Shown piece by piece: positions 34,915-43,075 of a stretch of 64,000 nucleotides of DNA. A program made the translations under genes and the position numbers. Position 1 is the first letter of the stretch. The number at the start of each line of letters is the position of its first letter. The DNA is from Erwinia sorbitola (lineage in GTDB: Bacteria; Pseudomonadota; Gammaproteobacteria; Enterobacterales; Enterobacteriaceae), in contig NZ_CP046509.1 of assembly GCF_009738185.1 (NCBI RefSeq), positions 2,917,501 to 2,981,500 of the forward strand. Reading direction: 5' to 3'. The notes under the pieces are model-generated. The model was not told where the DNA came from. It made no database searches and saw nothing but the letters and a program-made list of their open reading frames with translations.

Positions 34915-35423
34915 CCCCTGCTGCCCCCGCCACTGGCGTGGAGAAGCAGCAGTTCCGTAACGCGATGGCACGCCTGGGGGCTGCCGTAAATATCATCACT
35001 ACTGACGGCCCCGCCGGACGCGCCGGATTTACCGCCTCGGCGGTGTGCAGCGTGACAGATACACCACCTACCCTGCTGGTGTGCCTGAATCGCTCTGCAT
35101 CGGTCTATGCAGCCTTCCGGGAAAATATGCAGCTCTGTGTCAACACGCTGGCGGCGGGACATGAAGATTTATCCAACCTGTTCGGCGGTAAGACGCCGAT
35201 GGCAGAGCGCTTTATCGCCGCCGACTGGTCAACACTGGCAACCGGTTCGCCGATCCTCAGCGATGCGCTGGCCTCGTTTGACTGTGTCGTGACGCAGGTG
35301 ATGAGCGTCGGCACCCACGACATTCTGGTGTGCGAAGCTCAGGCGCTGGTTTTCAGCGACAGCAGTCATGGCCTGATCTATTTCGATCGCGGCTACCACC
35401 CGTTACCACTTCGTAGTTTCTGA
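34890..35423 (+). CDS. rutF: RutF, NADH-dependent FMN reductase
   Basis: A 177-residue flavin reductase-like domain protein that supplies reduced FMN to RutA. Family features are FRNAMARLGAAVNIITTDG, GFTASAVCSVTDTPPTLLVCLNRSAS and a C-terminal YFDRGYHPL. The ATG follows GGAG and lies inside the end of rutD, so the two are coupled. In E. coli rutE sits between rutD and rutF; here the junction is direct and clean. Confidence 0.95.
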   Translation: MAETFNTLTPAAPATGVEKQQFRNAMARLGAAVNIITTDGPAGRAGFTASAVCSVTDTPPTLLVCLNRSASVYAAFRENMQLCVNTLAAGHEDLSNLFGGKTPMAERFIAADWSTLATGSPILSDALASFDCVVTQVMSVGTHDILVCEAQALVFSDSSHGLIYFDRGYHPLPLRSF

Positions 35424-35472
35424 TACCGCGCCTTCGGCCGGTCAATGCAGTGCTCACATTCTGGAGATAACG

Positions 35473-36801
35473 ATGGCAGGTTCCTGGTTCCCTCAATGGT
35501 CGAAAACGACGGCGTCGACAACCGGTATTGTCGCACCTGATGAAACACTGCCCTTCGGGCAAACGGTAGTAATGGGTTTGCAGCACGCGGTCGCCATGTT
35601 TGGCGCTACGGTGCTGATGCCCTTGCTGATGGGGTTGGATCCGAATCTGTCGATCCTGATGTCAGGGGTGGGTACACTGCTGTTTTTCCTGATCACAGGC
35701 GGACGGGTACCCAGCTATCTCGGCTCCAGCGCAGCATTTGTTGGGGTGGTCATTGCAGTAACCGGCTTCAACGGTCAGGGACTGAACCCCAATCTCAGCG
35801 TCGCACTGGGAGGCATTATCGCCTGTGGTCTGGTCTACACCCTGATCGGTTTTTTGGTGATGAAAGCCGGTACACGCTGGATTGAAAAACTGATGCCGCC
35901 AGTGGTAACCGGCGCAGTGGTGATGGCCATCGGGTTGAATCTGGCACCGATAGCCGTGCGTGGTGTCTCGGCATCGATGTTTGATAGCTGGATGGCGGTA
36001 ATGACAGTGCTGTGCATCGGCGTGGTGGCTGTCTTTACCCGGGGAATGGTGCAGCGCCTGCTGATCCTCGTCGGACTGATTGTTGCCTGGGCGATCTATG
36101 CGCTGCTGACCAACGGTCTTGGCTTAGGGAAACCCGTGGACTTCAGCCTGCTGGCCAATGCGCCGTGGTTTGGAATGCCGCTGGTGACCAGTCCGACCTT
36201 CAGTACCCAGGCGATGGTAATGATCGCCCCGGTAGCCGTCATTCTGGTGGCTGAAAACCTCGGGCATATCAAAGCAGTGGCCGGTATGACCGGGCGCAAT
36301 CTGGATCCCTATATGGGCCGGGCATTCGTCGGCGACGGGGTGGCAACAATGTTATCCGGCGGCGTTGGCGGCAGCGGTGTCACCACTTATGCCGAGAATA
36401 TTGGCGTGATGGCCGTGACCAAGGTTTATTCCACACTGGTGTTCGTCGCAGCGGCGCTGATTGCCATGGTGCTGGGATTTTCGCCTAAATTCGGCGCGTT
36501 GATCCATACTATTCCAGGCCCGGTCATCGGCGGCGCATCGATTGTGGTATTCGGTCTGATTGCGGTGGCGGGTGCCCGTATCTGGGTGCAGAACAGTGTC
36601 GATCTCAGTCAGAACGGTAATCTGATTATGGTCGCCGTTACCCTGGTGCTGGGAGCAGGAGATTTTGCCCTGAAAATTGGTAGTTTCACCCTCGGCGGCA
36701 TTGGCACGGCAACCTTCGGAGCCATTTTACTAAATGCACTCCTCAGCCATAAACGTGCCGCAGCACTGAGCGGCAGTAGCGTGGTGCCTCAGGATCTGTA
36801 A
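35473..36801 (+). CDS. rutG: RutG, pyrimidine permease (NCS2 family)
   Basis: A 442-residue nucleobase:cation symporter-2 protein with about 14 membrane helices. Visible motifs include the family GLQHAVAMFGATVLMP opening, PSYLGSSAAFVG, and the substrate-site region VILVAENLGHIKAVAGMTGRN followed by GGVGGSGVTTYAENIGVMAVT. It imports uracil and probably thymine for the RutA pathway. Forty-nine bases separate it from rutF, with a GGAGAT before the ATG. It is the last gene of the operon and is followed by a hairpin. Confidence 0.96.
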   Translation: MAGSWFPQWSKTTASTTGIVAPDETLPFGQTVVMGLQHAVAMFGATVLMPLLMGLDPNLSILMSGVGTLLFFLITGGRVPSYLGSSAAFVGVVIAVTGFNGQGLNPNLSVALGGIIACGLVYTLIGFLVMKAGTRWIEKLMPPVVTGAVVMAIGLNLAPIAVRGVSASMFDSWMAVMTVLCIGVVAVFTRGMVQRLLILVGLIVAWAIYALLTNGLGLGKPVDFSLLANAPWFGMPLVTSPTFSTQAMVMIAPVAVILVAENLGHIKAVAGMTGRNLDPYMGRAFVGDGVATMLSGGVGGSGVTTYAENIGVMAVTKVYSTLVFVAAALIAMVLGFSPKFGALIHTIPGPVIGGASIVVFGLIAVAGARIWVQNSVDLSQNGNLIMVAVTLVLGAGDFALKIGSFTLGGIGTATFGAILLNALLSHKRAAALSGSSVVPQDL

Positions 36802-36813
36802 TCGCTCAGATCG

Positions 36814-36847
36814 CAAAAAGAAGGGCCGGTGAGGATATCACCGGCCC
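36814..36847 (-). terminator. Terminator between rutG and the EamA gene
   Basis: A perfect 10-bp stem (GGGCCGGTGA with its complement, loop of 5) lies between two converging genes. The T-rich side is on the minus strand, so it best terminates the EamA gene, but it may also stop rut transcripts. Confidence 0.65.
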
Positions 36848-36875
36848 GCAGAATTCAATGAGAAACAGAGCGTGT

Positions 36876-37796
36876 CTACTGCGGTGCAGAGGGCGAAGGG
36901 TGACTTTTTACCTTCTTTTTACGCTTCAGTTTCAGTTCACTGATTAATACGCCCAGAACGATGAGCGCTCCCCCCAGCAGCGCGATACCCGGTAATCTCT
37001 CCCCGGCGATACGCCCTACAATCCCCGCCCACACTGGCTCTCCGGCATAGATAACCGTGGCTCGGGTTGGCGACACGCTGCGCTGCGCCCAGTTCATTGT
37101 TACCTGAATCAGTGCGCTTGCCATTCCCAGCCCGACGGCACTGTAGAGCAGATAAGGAGTATACGGCGGCACCGATTCACCGTTAGGCACCATCATAATA
37201 AAACCAAAAATCGAGGCCGCAGCAAGCTGGATCACCGTGACCCGCTGTACGTTAACTTTTCCTGCGCTGGCGCTGATCAGGATAATTTCCGCCGCAATCG
37301 CCAGCGTACTGAGCAGCGTGGCGATCTCACCGGCATTAAAGGCTATCTCACCCCCTTCCGGCCCGGCCAGCAGCAGCAAGCCGCCAAATGCCAGCACGAT
37401 ACCGATCCATGACATCAGCCCCGGCATTCTTCCGAGAAATATCCACTGTAACAGCGGTACCAGCGGAACATAGAGCGCGGTGATAAAGGCAGACTTGCTG
37501 CTGGCGATCGTCTGCATGCCGTAAGTTTGTAAACCATAGCCAAGGCCAATCGCCAGACCAATCAGTGCCCCTGCTTTTATTTCATACCAGGTAACGCCGC
37601 GCAGTACACGCCAGGAGATCACTCCGAGCAGCACAGCCGCAGTAGCGAAACGCACGCCGATAAACCAAAACGGGCCGCTGACGGTCATCGCATGATGTAC
37701 TGCGAGGAAGGTGCCTCCCCAGACCATAGTGATGAGGATCAGTACCCCTTCCTGAGGATTTATTGCAAATTTATAACGGGAAAAGAAACCGGACAT
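36876..37796 (-). CDS. EamA-family (DMT superfamily) transporter
   Basis: A 306-residue membrane protein from the ATG at 37796, with ten predicted helices arranged as two EamA repeats (first WGGTFLAVHHAMTVSGPFWF, second around residues 160-290 ending in GGALIVLGVLISEL). A lysine-rich basic tail follows. Members export amino acids, metabolites or drugs; the substrate cannot be inferred. An upstream TTG would add 19 residues but has no support. It is convergent with rutG and is not part of the corresponding E. coli region. Confidence 0.85.
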   Translation of the reverse strand: MSGFFSRYKFAINPQEGVLILITMVWGGTFLAVHHAMTVSGPFWFIGVRFATAAVLLGVISWRVLRGVTWYEIKAGALIGLAIGLGYGLQTYGMQTIASSKSAFITALYVPLVPLLQWIFLGRMPGLMSWIGIVLAFGGLLLLAGPEGGEIAFNAGEIATLLSTLAIAAEIILISASAGKVNVQRVTVIQLAAASIFGFIMMVPNGESVPPYTPYLLYSAVGLGMASALIQVTMNWAQRSVSPTRATVIYAGEPVWAGIVGRIAGERLPGIALLGGALIVLGVLISELKLKRKKKVKSHPSPSAPQ

Positions 37797-37914
37797 TGGA
37801 GCACTCTGCTGATGTTTTAACGTCAGTGTGCTGGTCTGGTTGAGGAGGGTCAAGCACTGTGCGAGGGATACTTACTGTGCCACCGGAAAAACCGGCGGCA
37901 GGCGGCATCCAGGC

Positions 37915-38103
37915 TTATTCAACATCGTCCGTTTTACTCTTACCGCCGCGGCTATTACGGCCACCTTTTTCGCCAGCGAGAGACGCGCGCTTAGGGTCAT
38001 TTTTGAAATTCCCGCCGCTCACTTTACCGCCTTTACGCCCCGCTTCTGATGCTCTTTGACGGTCTTCAGCGAAATTCCCAGATCCACCACGATGTTCTGC
38101 CAT
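37915..38103 (-). CDS. ymdF: YmdF/YciG-type stress protein (Con-10 repeats)
   Basis: A 62-residue hydrophilic, glycine- and lysine-rich protein with the KGG (Con-10) repeats typical of YciG/YmdF/YjdJ-like small stress proteins: MAEHRGGSGNFAEDRQRAS, then two GRKGG/GEKGG units. It is probably intrinsically disordered. GGAGG precedes the ATG. E. coli has ymdF between the rut operon and wrbA, so synteny favours the name ymdF, although the sequence is equally close to YciG. Related genes are RpoS-dependent; the role is unknown. Confidence 0.88.
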   Translation of the reverse strand: MAEHRGGSGNFAEDRQRASEAGRKGGKVSGGNFKNDPKRASLAGEKGGRNSRGGKSKTDDVE

Positions 38104-38432
38104 TTCTTACCTCCGAATAGTTAAGACATCATTCTGCATTTTGCCGATATATCCCGGTTATTCCGGCAACGACAGCGACAGGTACGACTGCCTGCCGTGC
38201 TGTTAAGCATAGTGTATTCAAACTGCGGCGCGCTCGTAACCGGCCCATTAATGCGTATGACGATGCGAATGCACTGATTTGTCCGCTTAATTTTATTAAT
38301 GCTTTATGGAAAGAAATGCGCATTCGTTGAATTTTCACGCAAACGCAGAGTGGCTCACGGGCAGGCATTGCAGTCTCTTCTATACTGAAAATTCAGGCAC
38401 AACACGCACAACAGAAAAAACAGGAGATCGTT
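38104..38432. other. ymdF-yccJ spacer without wrbA; possible RpoS promoter
   Basis: In E. coli this interval carries wrbA (about 600 bases) upstream of yccJ in one operon. Here only 329 bases remain and no WrbA-like frame or fragment was recognised. At 38380-38386 a CTATACT -10 element without a good -35 fits a stationary-phase (sigma-S) promoter for yccJ. Confidence 0.5.
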
Positions 38433-38663
38433 ATGGCAACACAACAATCGAAAGAGCATCACGTTGGCGAATGGGCAACTCTGCGCGGTACTTCCCCCGA
38501 AATCGCCGAAGCTATCTTTGAAGTCGCAAATTATGATGAGCGGCTGGCTGAAGGGATCTGGCAGCAACAGGGCAGTGATGAAGTGCTGCTGCGCGCCTTT
38601 GATAAGACTGATGCTGATGTGCTGACCTGGGATAACAAGGTGGTTGAGCGAAAAAACGTCTGA
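38433..38663 (+). CDS. yccJ: YccJ small stress-associated protein
   Basis: A 76-residue protein matching E. coli YccJ (HHVGEWATLRGTSPEIAEAIFEVA and end VERKNV). It is acidic and helical; function is unknown. In E. coli it is cotranscribed with wrbA and induced in stationary phase. Here it stands alone behind its own probable promoter with AGGAGA before the ATG, so yccJ can be retained without wrbA at this locus. Confidence 0.92.
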   Translation: MATQQSKEHHVGEWATLRGTSPEIAEAIFEVANYDERLAEGIWQQQGSDEVLLRAFDKTDADVLTWDNKVVERKNV

Positions 38664-38669
38664 CATTAA

Positions 38670-38689
38670 GGCGGGTGCCCGCACCCGCC
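38670..38689 (+). terminator. Hairpin after yccJ
   Basis: A GC-rich inverted repeat, GGCGGGTGC paired with GCACCCGCC, begins seven bases after the yccJ stop. It lacks a T run, so it may be a weak terminator or a stabilising 3' structure. Confidence 0.45.
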
Positions 38690-38827
38690 GGTTCCCCCGG
38701 TAAAGCCTGCCAGTGAGACTCCTCTGAGAACGTCCCGGCCCGTCAATATGTCGTCTACGCTTATATTGGGTTTCACTACTGACAGCCAGAACCCGGCTGA
38801 TTACTGACACTATCCAAAGGAGGCGTA

Positions 38828-40201
38828 ATGCCGTACCAGACGATTAATCCCGCAAGTAATAAGCTGATCAAGTCCTGGCCCGACCACAGCGACAGCCAGA
38901 TTGAGCAAGCGCTGGCCACTGCCGATGCGCTGTACCATTCTGACTGGTCTAAAGGTGCTATTCAGCCCCGTTTGCAGGTGCTGAAAAAGATGGCTGATCT
39001 GATTGACAGCCGCGTTGATGAACTGGCCGAAGCTGCCAGCATCGAGATGGGTAAACTGATTGAACAAAGCCGGGGCGAAGTACAGCTCTGTGCACAGATT
39101 GCTCGTTACTACGCTGAGAATGCCGAGCGTTTTCTGGCTCCAACCTCCTACCCCAGCGAGCTGGGCGAAGCCTGGGTTGAAAATCATCCAATTGGCGTGC
39201 TGGTTGCCGTAGAGCCGTGGAACTTCCCGTTCTATCAGCTGATGCGTGTACTGGCACCCAACCTTGCCGCCGGTAATCCGGTTATGGCCAAGCATGCGAA
39301 AAATGTTCCGCATTGCGCAGTATTGTTTGAATCACTGGTAAAAGAGGCGGGCGCACCTGACGGGGCCTGGACTAACATTTTTGCCAGTAATGATCAGGTT
39401 GCGAACCTGATTGCTGATGATCGCGTGCAGGGCGCTGCCCTGACAGGCTCTGAGCGGGCTGGTAGTTCTGTTGCACAGCAGGCCGGTAAATACCTGAAGA
39501 AAACCACGCTGGAACTGGGCGGGAATGATGTATTTGTTGTTCTGGACGACAGCGACCTGGATAAAGCCGTAAAAGCTGGCGTAGGCGCCCGACTGAGCAA
39601 CTGCGGCCAGGTCTGTACTGCCGCTAAACGCTTCCTGGTTCATGAAAAGGTGGCCGATCGCTTCCTTGAAAAAATGACCGAGGCTTTCAAAACGGTAAAA
39701 ATTGGCGATCCTCTCGATGCCAGCACGACTCTCGGCCCGCTCTCTTCTGCTGATGCACGCGACACGCTGGATAAACAGGTTCAGCAGGCAAAAGCGAAAG
39801 GCGCTAAAATCGTGCTGGGAGGTGCACCGGTTCCGGGTGAAGGTTGTTTCTATCAGCCAACTATCCTGACCGGCATCACCCGCGACAATCCGGCTTATTT
39901 TGAAGAGTTCTTCGGTCCGGTGGCGCAGATCTATGTGGTGAAAAACGACGACGAAGTGGTTGAACTCGCCAATGATTCGCACTACGGACTGGGCGGTTCA
40001 GTATTCACCAAAGATATTGCCCGTGGTAAAGCACTGGCGTCACGCATTGAAACCGGAATGGTGTATATCAACTCGGCGACTAACACCTCAGCCGAGCTGC
40101 CTTTCGGTGGAGTAAAACGTTCAGGCTACGGTCGTGAACTCTCCGATCTGGGTATTAAAGAGTTTGTGAACCAGAAACTGGTGGTAATCAGCAAGGATTA
40201 A
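38828..40201 (+). CDS. sad: NAD(P)-dependent succinate-semialdehyde dehydrogenase (Sad-like)
   Basis: A 457-residue aldehyde dehydrogenase closest in appearance to E. coli Sad (YneI). The catalytic residues are present: glutamate in TTLELGGND (about 228) and cysteine in NCGQVCTAAKR (about 262); the cofactor region has PWNFPFYQLMRVLAPNLAAGNPV. It would oxidise succinate semialdehyde to succinate in 4-aminobutyrate breakdown; it might also take malonic semialdehyde-like substrates, which cannot be judged here. GGAGG precedes the ATG. In E. coli this gene is elsewhere; here it sits between yccJ and agp and ends in its own terminator. Confidence 0.88.
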   Translation: MPYQTINPASNKLIKSWPDHSDSQIEQALATADALYHSDWSKGAIQPRLQVLKKMADLIDSRVDELAEAASIEMGKLIEQSRGEVQLCAQIARYYAENAERFLAPTSYPSELGEAWVENHPIGVLVAVEPWNFPFYQLMRVLAPNLAAGNPVMAKHAKNVPHCAVLFESLVKEAGAPDGAWTNIFASNDQVANLIADDRVQGAALTGSERAGSSVAQQAGKYLKKTTLELGGNDVFVVLDDSDLDKAVKAGVGARLSNCGQVCTAAKRFLVHEKVADRFLEKMTEAFKTVKIGDPLDASTTLGPLSSADARDTLDKQVQQAKAKGAKIVLGGAPVPGEGCFYQPTILTGITRDNPAYFEEFFGPVAQIYVVKNDDEVVELANDSHYGLGGSVFTKDIARGKALASRIETGMVYINSATNTSAELPFGGVKRSGYGRELSDLGIKEFVNQKLVVISKD

Positions 40202-40240
40202 CAGATTGCTGTAACTGTTGAATTACCCTCGCACGATTAA

Positions 40241-40276
40241 AAAAGGGGCGGCCTGTTTAACCAGGCCGCCCCTTTT
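40241..40276. terminator. Bidirectional terminator between sad and agp
   Basis: A perfect 15-bp stem (AAAAGGGGCGGCCTG with its complement) and a 6-base loop, with A and T tracts on both sides, between converging genes. It can end both transcripts. Confidence 0.88.
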
Positions 40277-40334
40277 CACATCAGAACATTTCACATCAGA
40301 ACATGGACAGCCGCTAATGGCTGCCCCGACACCA

Positions 40335-41978
40335 TCAGTTAGTCGCAGGTTGCGCTGCTGGTTTAGCGTCCTGTTGGCTCTCTGCCCCGGCTTTATCTGC
40401 TTTCGCTTTATCTGCTGCGGTTTTATCTGCGGCAGCTTTGTCAGCTGTGGCTTTGTCAGCTGTAGCTTTATCAGCTGCGGCCTTATCTTTTGCAGCCTGA
40501 TCCGCAGCGGCTTTATCCGCAACGGCTTTATCTTTTGCTGCTTTATCGGCGGCGGCCTTGTCAGCGGCTGCTTTCTCAGCAGAAGCTTTTGCCTGCGCGG
40601 CTTTATCAGCAGCAGCCTGGTCTGCGGCTGCTTTATCAGCCAGCGTCTTGTTAACCACGGCCTTCTCATCCACTGCTTTTTCTGCCGGAGCTGGTGCTAC
40701 AGCCGGTGCCTTTTCAGTCACCTGCAACGGCGTACCCTGAAGTGACTTATTCAGAACCTGTGTGAACTGATCCCACGAACAAAAACCATTGGCATCCGTC
40801 GGACAGCCTGCCATTTGCAGCGTCACACGTTTCGGCGGGTTATCCAGCGACAGTGCTTCTGCATCGCGCAGCTGGCTTGATGTCTGATAGATATACTCGA
40901 CTTTCACCAACTCACGATCGTTTTTCTTATCGTGCCAGCGCTGGAACTGAACCATGCCACCAATTGGGGTTTTCTCATTCTGACCTGGGAGTTCATACGG
41001 CTTGAAATCCAGCGCAGTCAGCAGCGAAGCGATATTCGAATCGTGCCCAACCATCAAGGTCACTTTAGGTGCGCTGGCTTTTTCCTGGTCGACCAGCATG
41101 CTGCGGATATAGTCCACCAGCGGAGCAGCAACTTCACGAGCTACAACCGGAGAGGTGAACAGCGTGTCCTGATAGCCATTTTTGATCGCCGCCAGCTCTT
41201 TCCACTGCTCAGGCGTTTTGATTTGCCCCCAGGCCACCTGCTCCATCGGGAAACCTTCATAATATTGCAGGGTGAAGGCATCCACCAGCGAGTTACCCAC
41301 CTTCAGCGGGCCAGAGACATTTGGCTCTTTGCCGTTTTCCGCACTAAATTTGTTTTGATTATCGCTGGAGAGATCGCACTGTTTTTTACCGCTACAGGCT
41401 GGGGAGTTTTTATAGTCGATAATCTTTTCCAGACGCTGGAAGGCAGGCTTAAGCGCCAGCTTCTCGCCCTGGCCGTTAATTGCCGTCAGCGCCTGCTTAT
41501 TAAATTCTTCACTATCGTTGGTAATCACCGGATTAAACACCGGATCCATGGAACCCATCTCATCCTGATGGGAAATGGCGATATCACAGCCCGGGAAAGC
41601 GCCGGTAATAAAGAACTGCGCGGTAGCAACAGTGCGTTGCAGGCTGTTTGCATAGGCGTAAACATCGTCGGACGCCGGGCACTCACCCTCTTTAACCAGC
41701 CCCTGTTGCGCAAGCCATTCACGGGTATAGCGGCCCATATAGACTTCAAGCACTCCGCCTTTCGTGGTTAGCTGCCCGCCGGGGACATCCCATTTCGGCC
41801 AGGCTTTTTTCGTCGCCTGCGACAGGACGCTGCCATTATCTGCCAGAGGAGCCCGCAGGTTGTGACGGCTCATCATCAGTACTTGTTCCAGCTGATAATC
41901 ACTATCAGCAGCCCAGGCAGGAATTCCGGATAGTGCGGAGCAAACGGCTAACGCACAGAGGCTAAACTTTTTGATCAT
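40335..41978 (-). CDS. agp: Agp periplasmic glucose-1-phosphatase with a repetitive C-terminal tail
   Basis: A 547-residue histidine acid phosphatase. Residues 1-23 are a signal peptide. The catalytic R38-H39-N40-L-R42-A-P motif and the GHDSNI motif are intact, and residues to about 419 align with the 413-residue E. coli Agp, which hydrolyses glucose-1-phosphate and can act on phytate. The last 128 residues are extra: a proline/alanine linker, twenty pentapeptides of the type ADKAA, and a polar end. Such an alanine/lysine-rich stretch should form a long charged helix, perhaps spanning the periplasm or touching peptidoglycan or membrane. The ATG at 41978 was chosen because it begins the signal peptide. 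Confidence 0.93.
   Translation of the reverse strand: MIKKFSLCALAVCSALSGIPAWAADSDYQLEQVLMMSRHNLRAPLADNGSVLSQATKKAWPKWDVPGGQLTTKGGVLEVYMGRYTREWLAQQGLVKEGECPASDDVYAYANSLQRTVATAQFFITGAFPGCDIAISHQDEMGSMDPVFNPVITNDSEEFNKQALTAINGQGEKLALKPAFQRLEKIIDYKNSPACSGKKQCDLSSDNQNKFSAENGKEPNVSGPLKVGNSLVDAFTLQYYEGFPMEQVAWGQIKTPEQWKELAAIKNGYQDTLFTSPVVAREVAAPLVDYIRSMLVDQEKASAPKVTLMVGHDSNIASLLTALDFKPYELPGQNEKTPIGGMVQFQRWHDKKNDRELVKVEYIYQTSSQLRDAEALSLDNPPKRVTLQMAGCPTDANGFCSWDQFTQVLNKSLQGTPLQVTEKAPAVAPAPAEKAVDEKAVVNKTLADKAAADQAAADKAAQAKASAEKAAADKAAADKAAKDKAVADKAAADQAAKDKAAADKATADKATADKAAADKTAADKAKADKAGAESQQDAKPAAQPATN
40392..40691 (-). repeat. Twenty tandem 15-bp repeats in the 3' end of agp
   Basis: Within agp, 300 bases encode twenty consecutive five-residue units with lysine (twice glutamine) at every fifth position, usually A-A-D-K-A in rotation. 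The DNA copies differ mainly at third positions (for example GCTTTATCTGCTGCG variants), so the array is old or under protein-level selection, and its copy number may vary between strains. Confidence 0.9.
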
Positions 41979-42382
41979 GTGTGTATTCCATTGATTCGAA
42001 AGGGTGAACGTGCTGACCGGCATAGTATGCAGCGCAGCAAGAAAACAGTGTATCAGCACTGACTCACCACCACCGCTCTCCAGAGTTATAGGCCAGAGGC
42101 TCGCTTAATCCCGAAATTATCCAATAACGGGTTTATTAATAGTGAGAATATAGCAGACTCTGACCCCGGCGGCTTAGTGGCTTCAGGGGTTTGAAAAGAA
42201 ACAAGATGTTTTTAGGATTGATCTAATCGCACGCCCGGGAAGAAAATAGCAGGAAGAGAGCGAAAACTGAAGGGTGTTAACGTCTGGCTGAATTTATGGA
42301 TATAGAGAAAGACTACTTCTGTATATATCTTCCGTATATATCCGACGACCGTGGTACACGGACTGAATGGAATCAGATAAAA
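41979..42382. other. Spacer upstream of agp
   Basis: About 400 bases with no recognisable gene. It contains the agp promoter (minus strand) and ends at the terminator of the first tRNA-Ser. No remnant of hya or other genes known near here in E. coli was seen. Confidence 0.4.
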
Positions 42383-42414
42383 CAAAAAACCCCAGGCTTT
42401 TACAAGCCCGGGGT
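42383..42414 (-). terminator. Terminator of the first tRNA-Ser
   Basis: On the minus strand an 11-bp stem (ACCCCGGGCTT, one G-U pair in the partner) is followed by a run of six T. It begins ten bases past the tRNA 3' end. Confidence 0.85.
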
Positions 42415-42423
42415 CAAAATTGA

Positions 42424-42511
42424 TGGTGGAAGCGTAGAGATTCGAACTCTAGAACGGTTTCCCGTCGCCGGTTTTCAAGACCGGTGCCTTCAGCCACTCG
42501 GCCACGCTTCC
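42424..42511 (-). tRNA. serT: tRNA-Ser (UGA), copy 1
   Basis: An 88-base class II tRNA with encoded CCA: acceptor GGAAGCG, D-arm GGCCGAGTGGCTGAAGGC, anticodon loop CTTGAAA with anticodon TGA, a long variable arm (CGACGGGAAACCGTTCTAG) and T-loop GTTCGAATC. It reads UCA and UCG/UCU-type serine codons. It sits beside yccA as does serT in E. coli, but an identical second copy follows at 42759. Confidence 0.96.
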
Positions 42512-42560
42512 ACACGGTTATCAGCTTACTTAAGAAGACTCTCGCTAACTGATGGAGCGC

Positions 42561-42589
42561 AGTATAGGGGATGTTTTTCGGTTTGCCAA
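42561..42589 (-). promoter_or_regulatory. Sigma-70 promoter of tRNA-Ser copy 1
   Basis: On the minus strand TTGGCA and TATACT are separated by 17 bases, followed by a GC-rich stretch (CTGCGC) like the discriminator of stringently controlled stable-RNA promoters. Confidence 0.8.
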
Positions 42590-42714
42590 CACTATTTTTC
42601 GCTACTTTGTTGATTTAGTGAGCATTTATGATTGTTTGCTTTAAAAATCAGCAATGGGCGTTAATAAGGAAGAAAAACGGTAATAACTCTGGCGGGAGAA
42701 GATATTTATTGCGC

Positions 42715-42750
42715 ACAAAACAAAACGGGCCAGCATTACGCTGACCCGTT
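42715..42750 (-). terminator. Terminator of tRNA-Ser copy 2
   Basis: An 11-bp stem (AACGGGTCAGC, one G-U pair, loop of 5) and a T-rich tail on the minus strand, starting nine bases past the tRNA. Its sequence differs from the terminator of copy 1. Confidence 0.85.
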
Positions 42751-42758
42751 GGATTTGA

Positions 42759-42846
42759 TGGTGGAAGCGTAGAGATTCGAACTCTAGAACGGTTTCCCGT
42801 CGCCGGTTTTCAAGACCGGTGCCTTCAGCCACTCGGCCACGCTTCC
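42759..42846 (-). tRNA. serT: tRNA-Ser (UGA), copy 2
   Basis: Identical over all 88 bases to the copy at 42424-42511, with the same anticodon TGA and encoded CCA. The flanks are unrelated apart from the ATCA/GATGG bases just after CCA, and it has its own promoter and terminator, so the duplication is limited to the tRNA itself and is kept uniform perhaps by gene conversion. Confidence 0.96.
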
Positions 42847-42858
42847 ACAATGGGGCGC

Positions 42859-42887
42859 ACTATAAACATCCCTGATCGGCTTGTAAA
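42859..42887 (-). promoter_or_regulatory. Sigma-70 promoter of tRNA-Ser copy 2
   Basis: On the minus strand TTTACA and TATAGT with exactly 17 bases between, followed by GCGCC discriminator bases and then the tRNA 12 bases after the -10. Confidence 0.8.
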
Positions 42888-43075
42888 GTAGCTTTTGTAT
42901 CAACTGCGTAAAAAAAATCCCTCCCCCCTTGCGATCGCTGATAATATCGCCATCTTGTACAAAGTATCAGCGTGTTAGCGAGTAAAGAAGGGTAAAACGC
43001 CTTTCCCTACTACATCATGCTCTTTATGCTGCGTGACAGACTGAGTATTGTTTTAGTGACCCTATGAGGTGATTT

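Noticed and set aside
38129..38368. 79-codon minus-strand ORF in the ymdF-yccJ spacer, considered as a wrbA remnant
   Set aside because: The translation has no flavodoxin-like motif and no resemblance to WrbA.
40218..40745. 175-codon plus-strand ORF rich in cysteine, phenylalanine and glycine
   Set aside because: It is the antisense of the agp repeat tail; the periodic pattern arises from the repeats read on the other strand.
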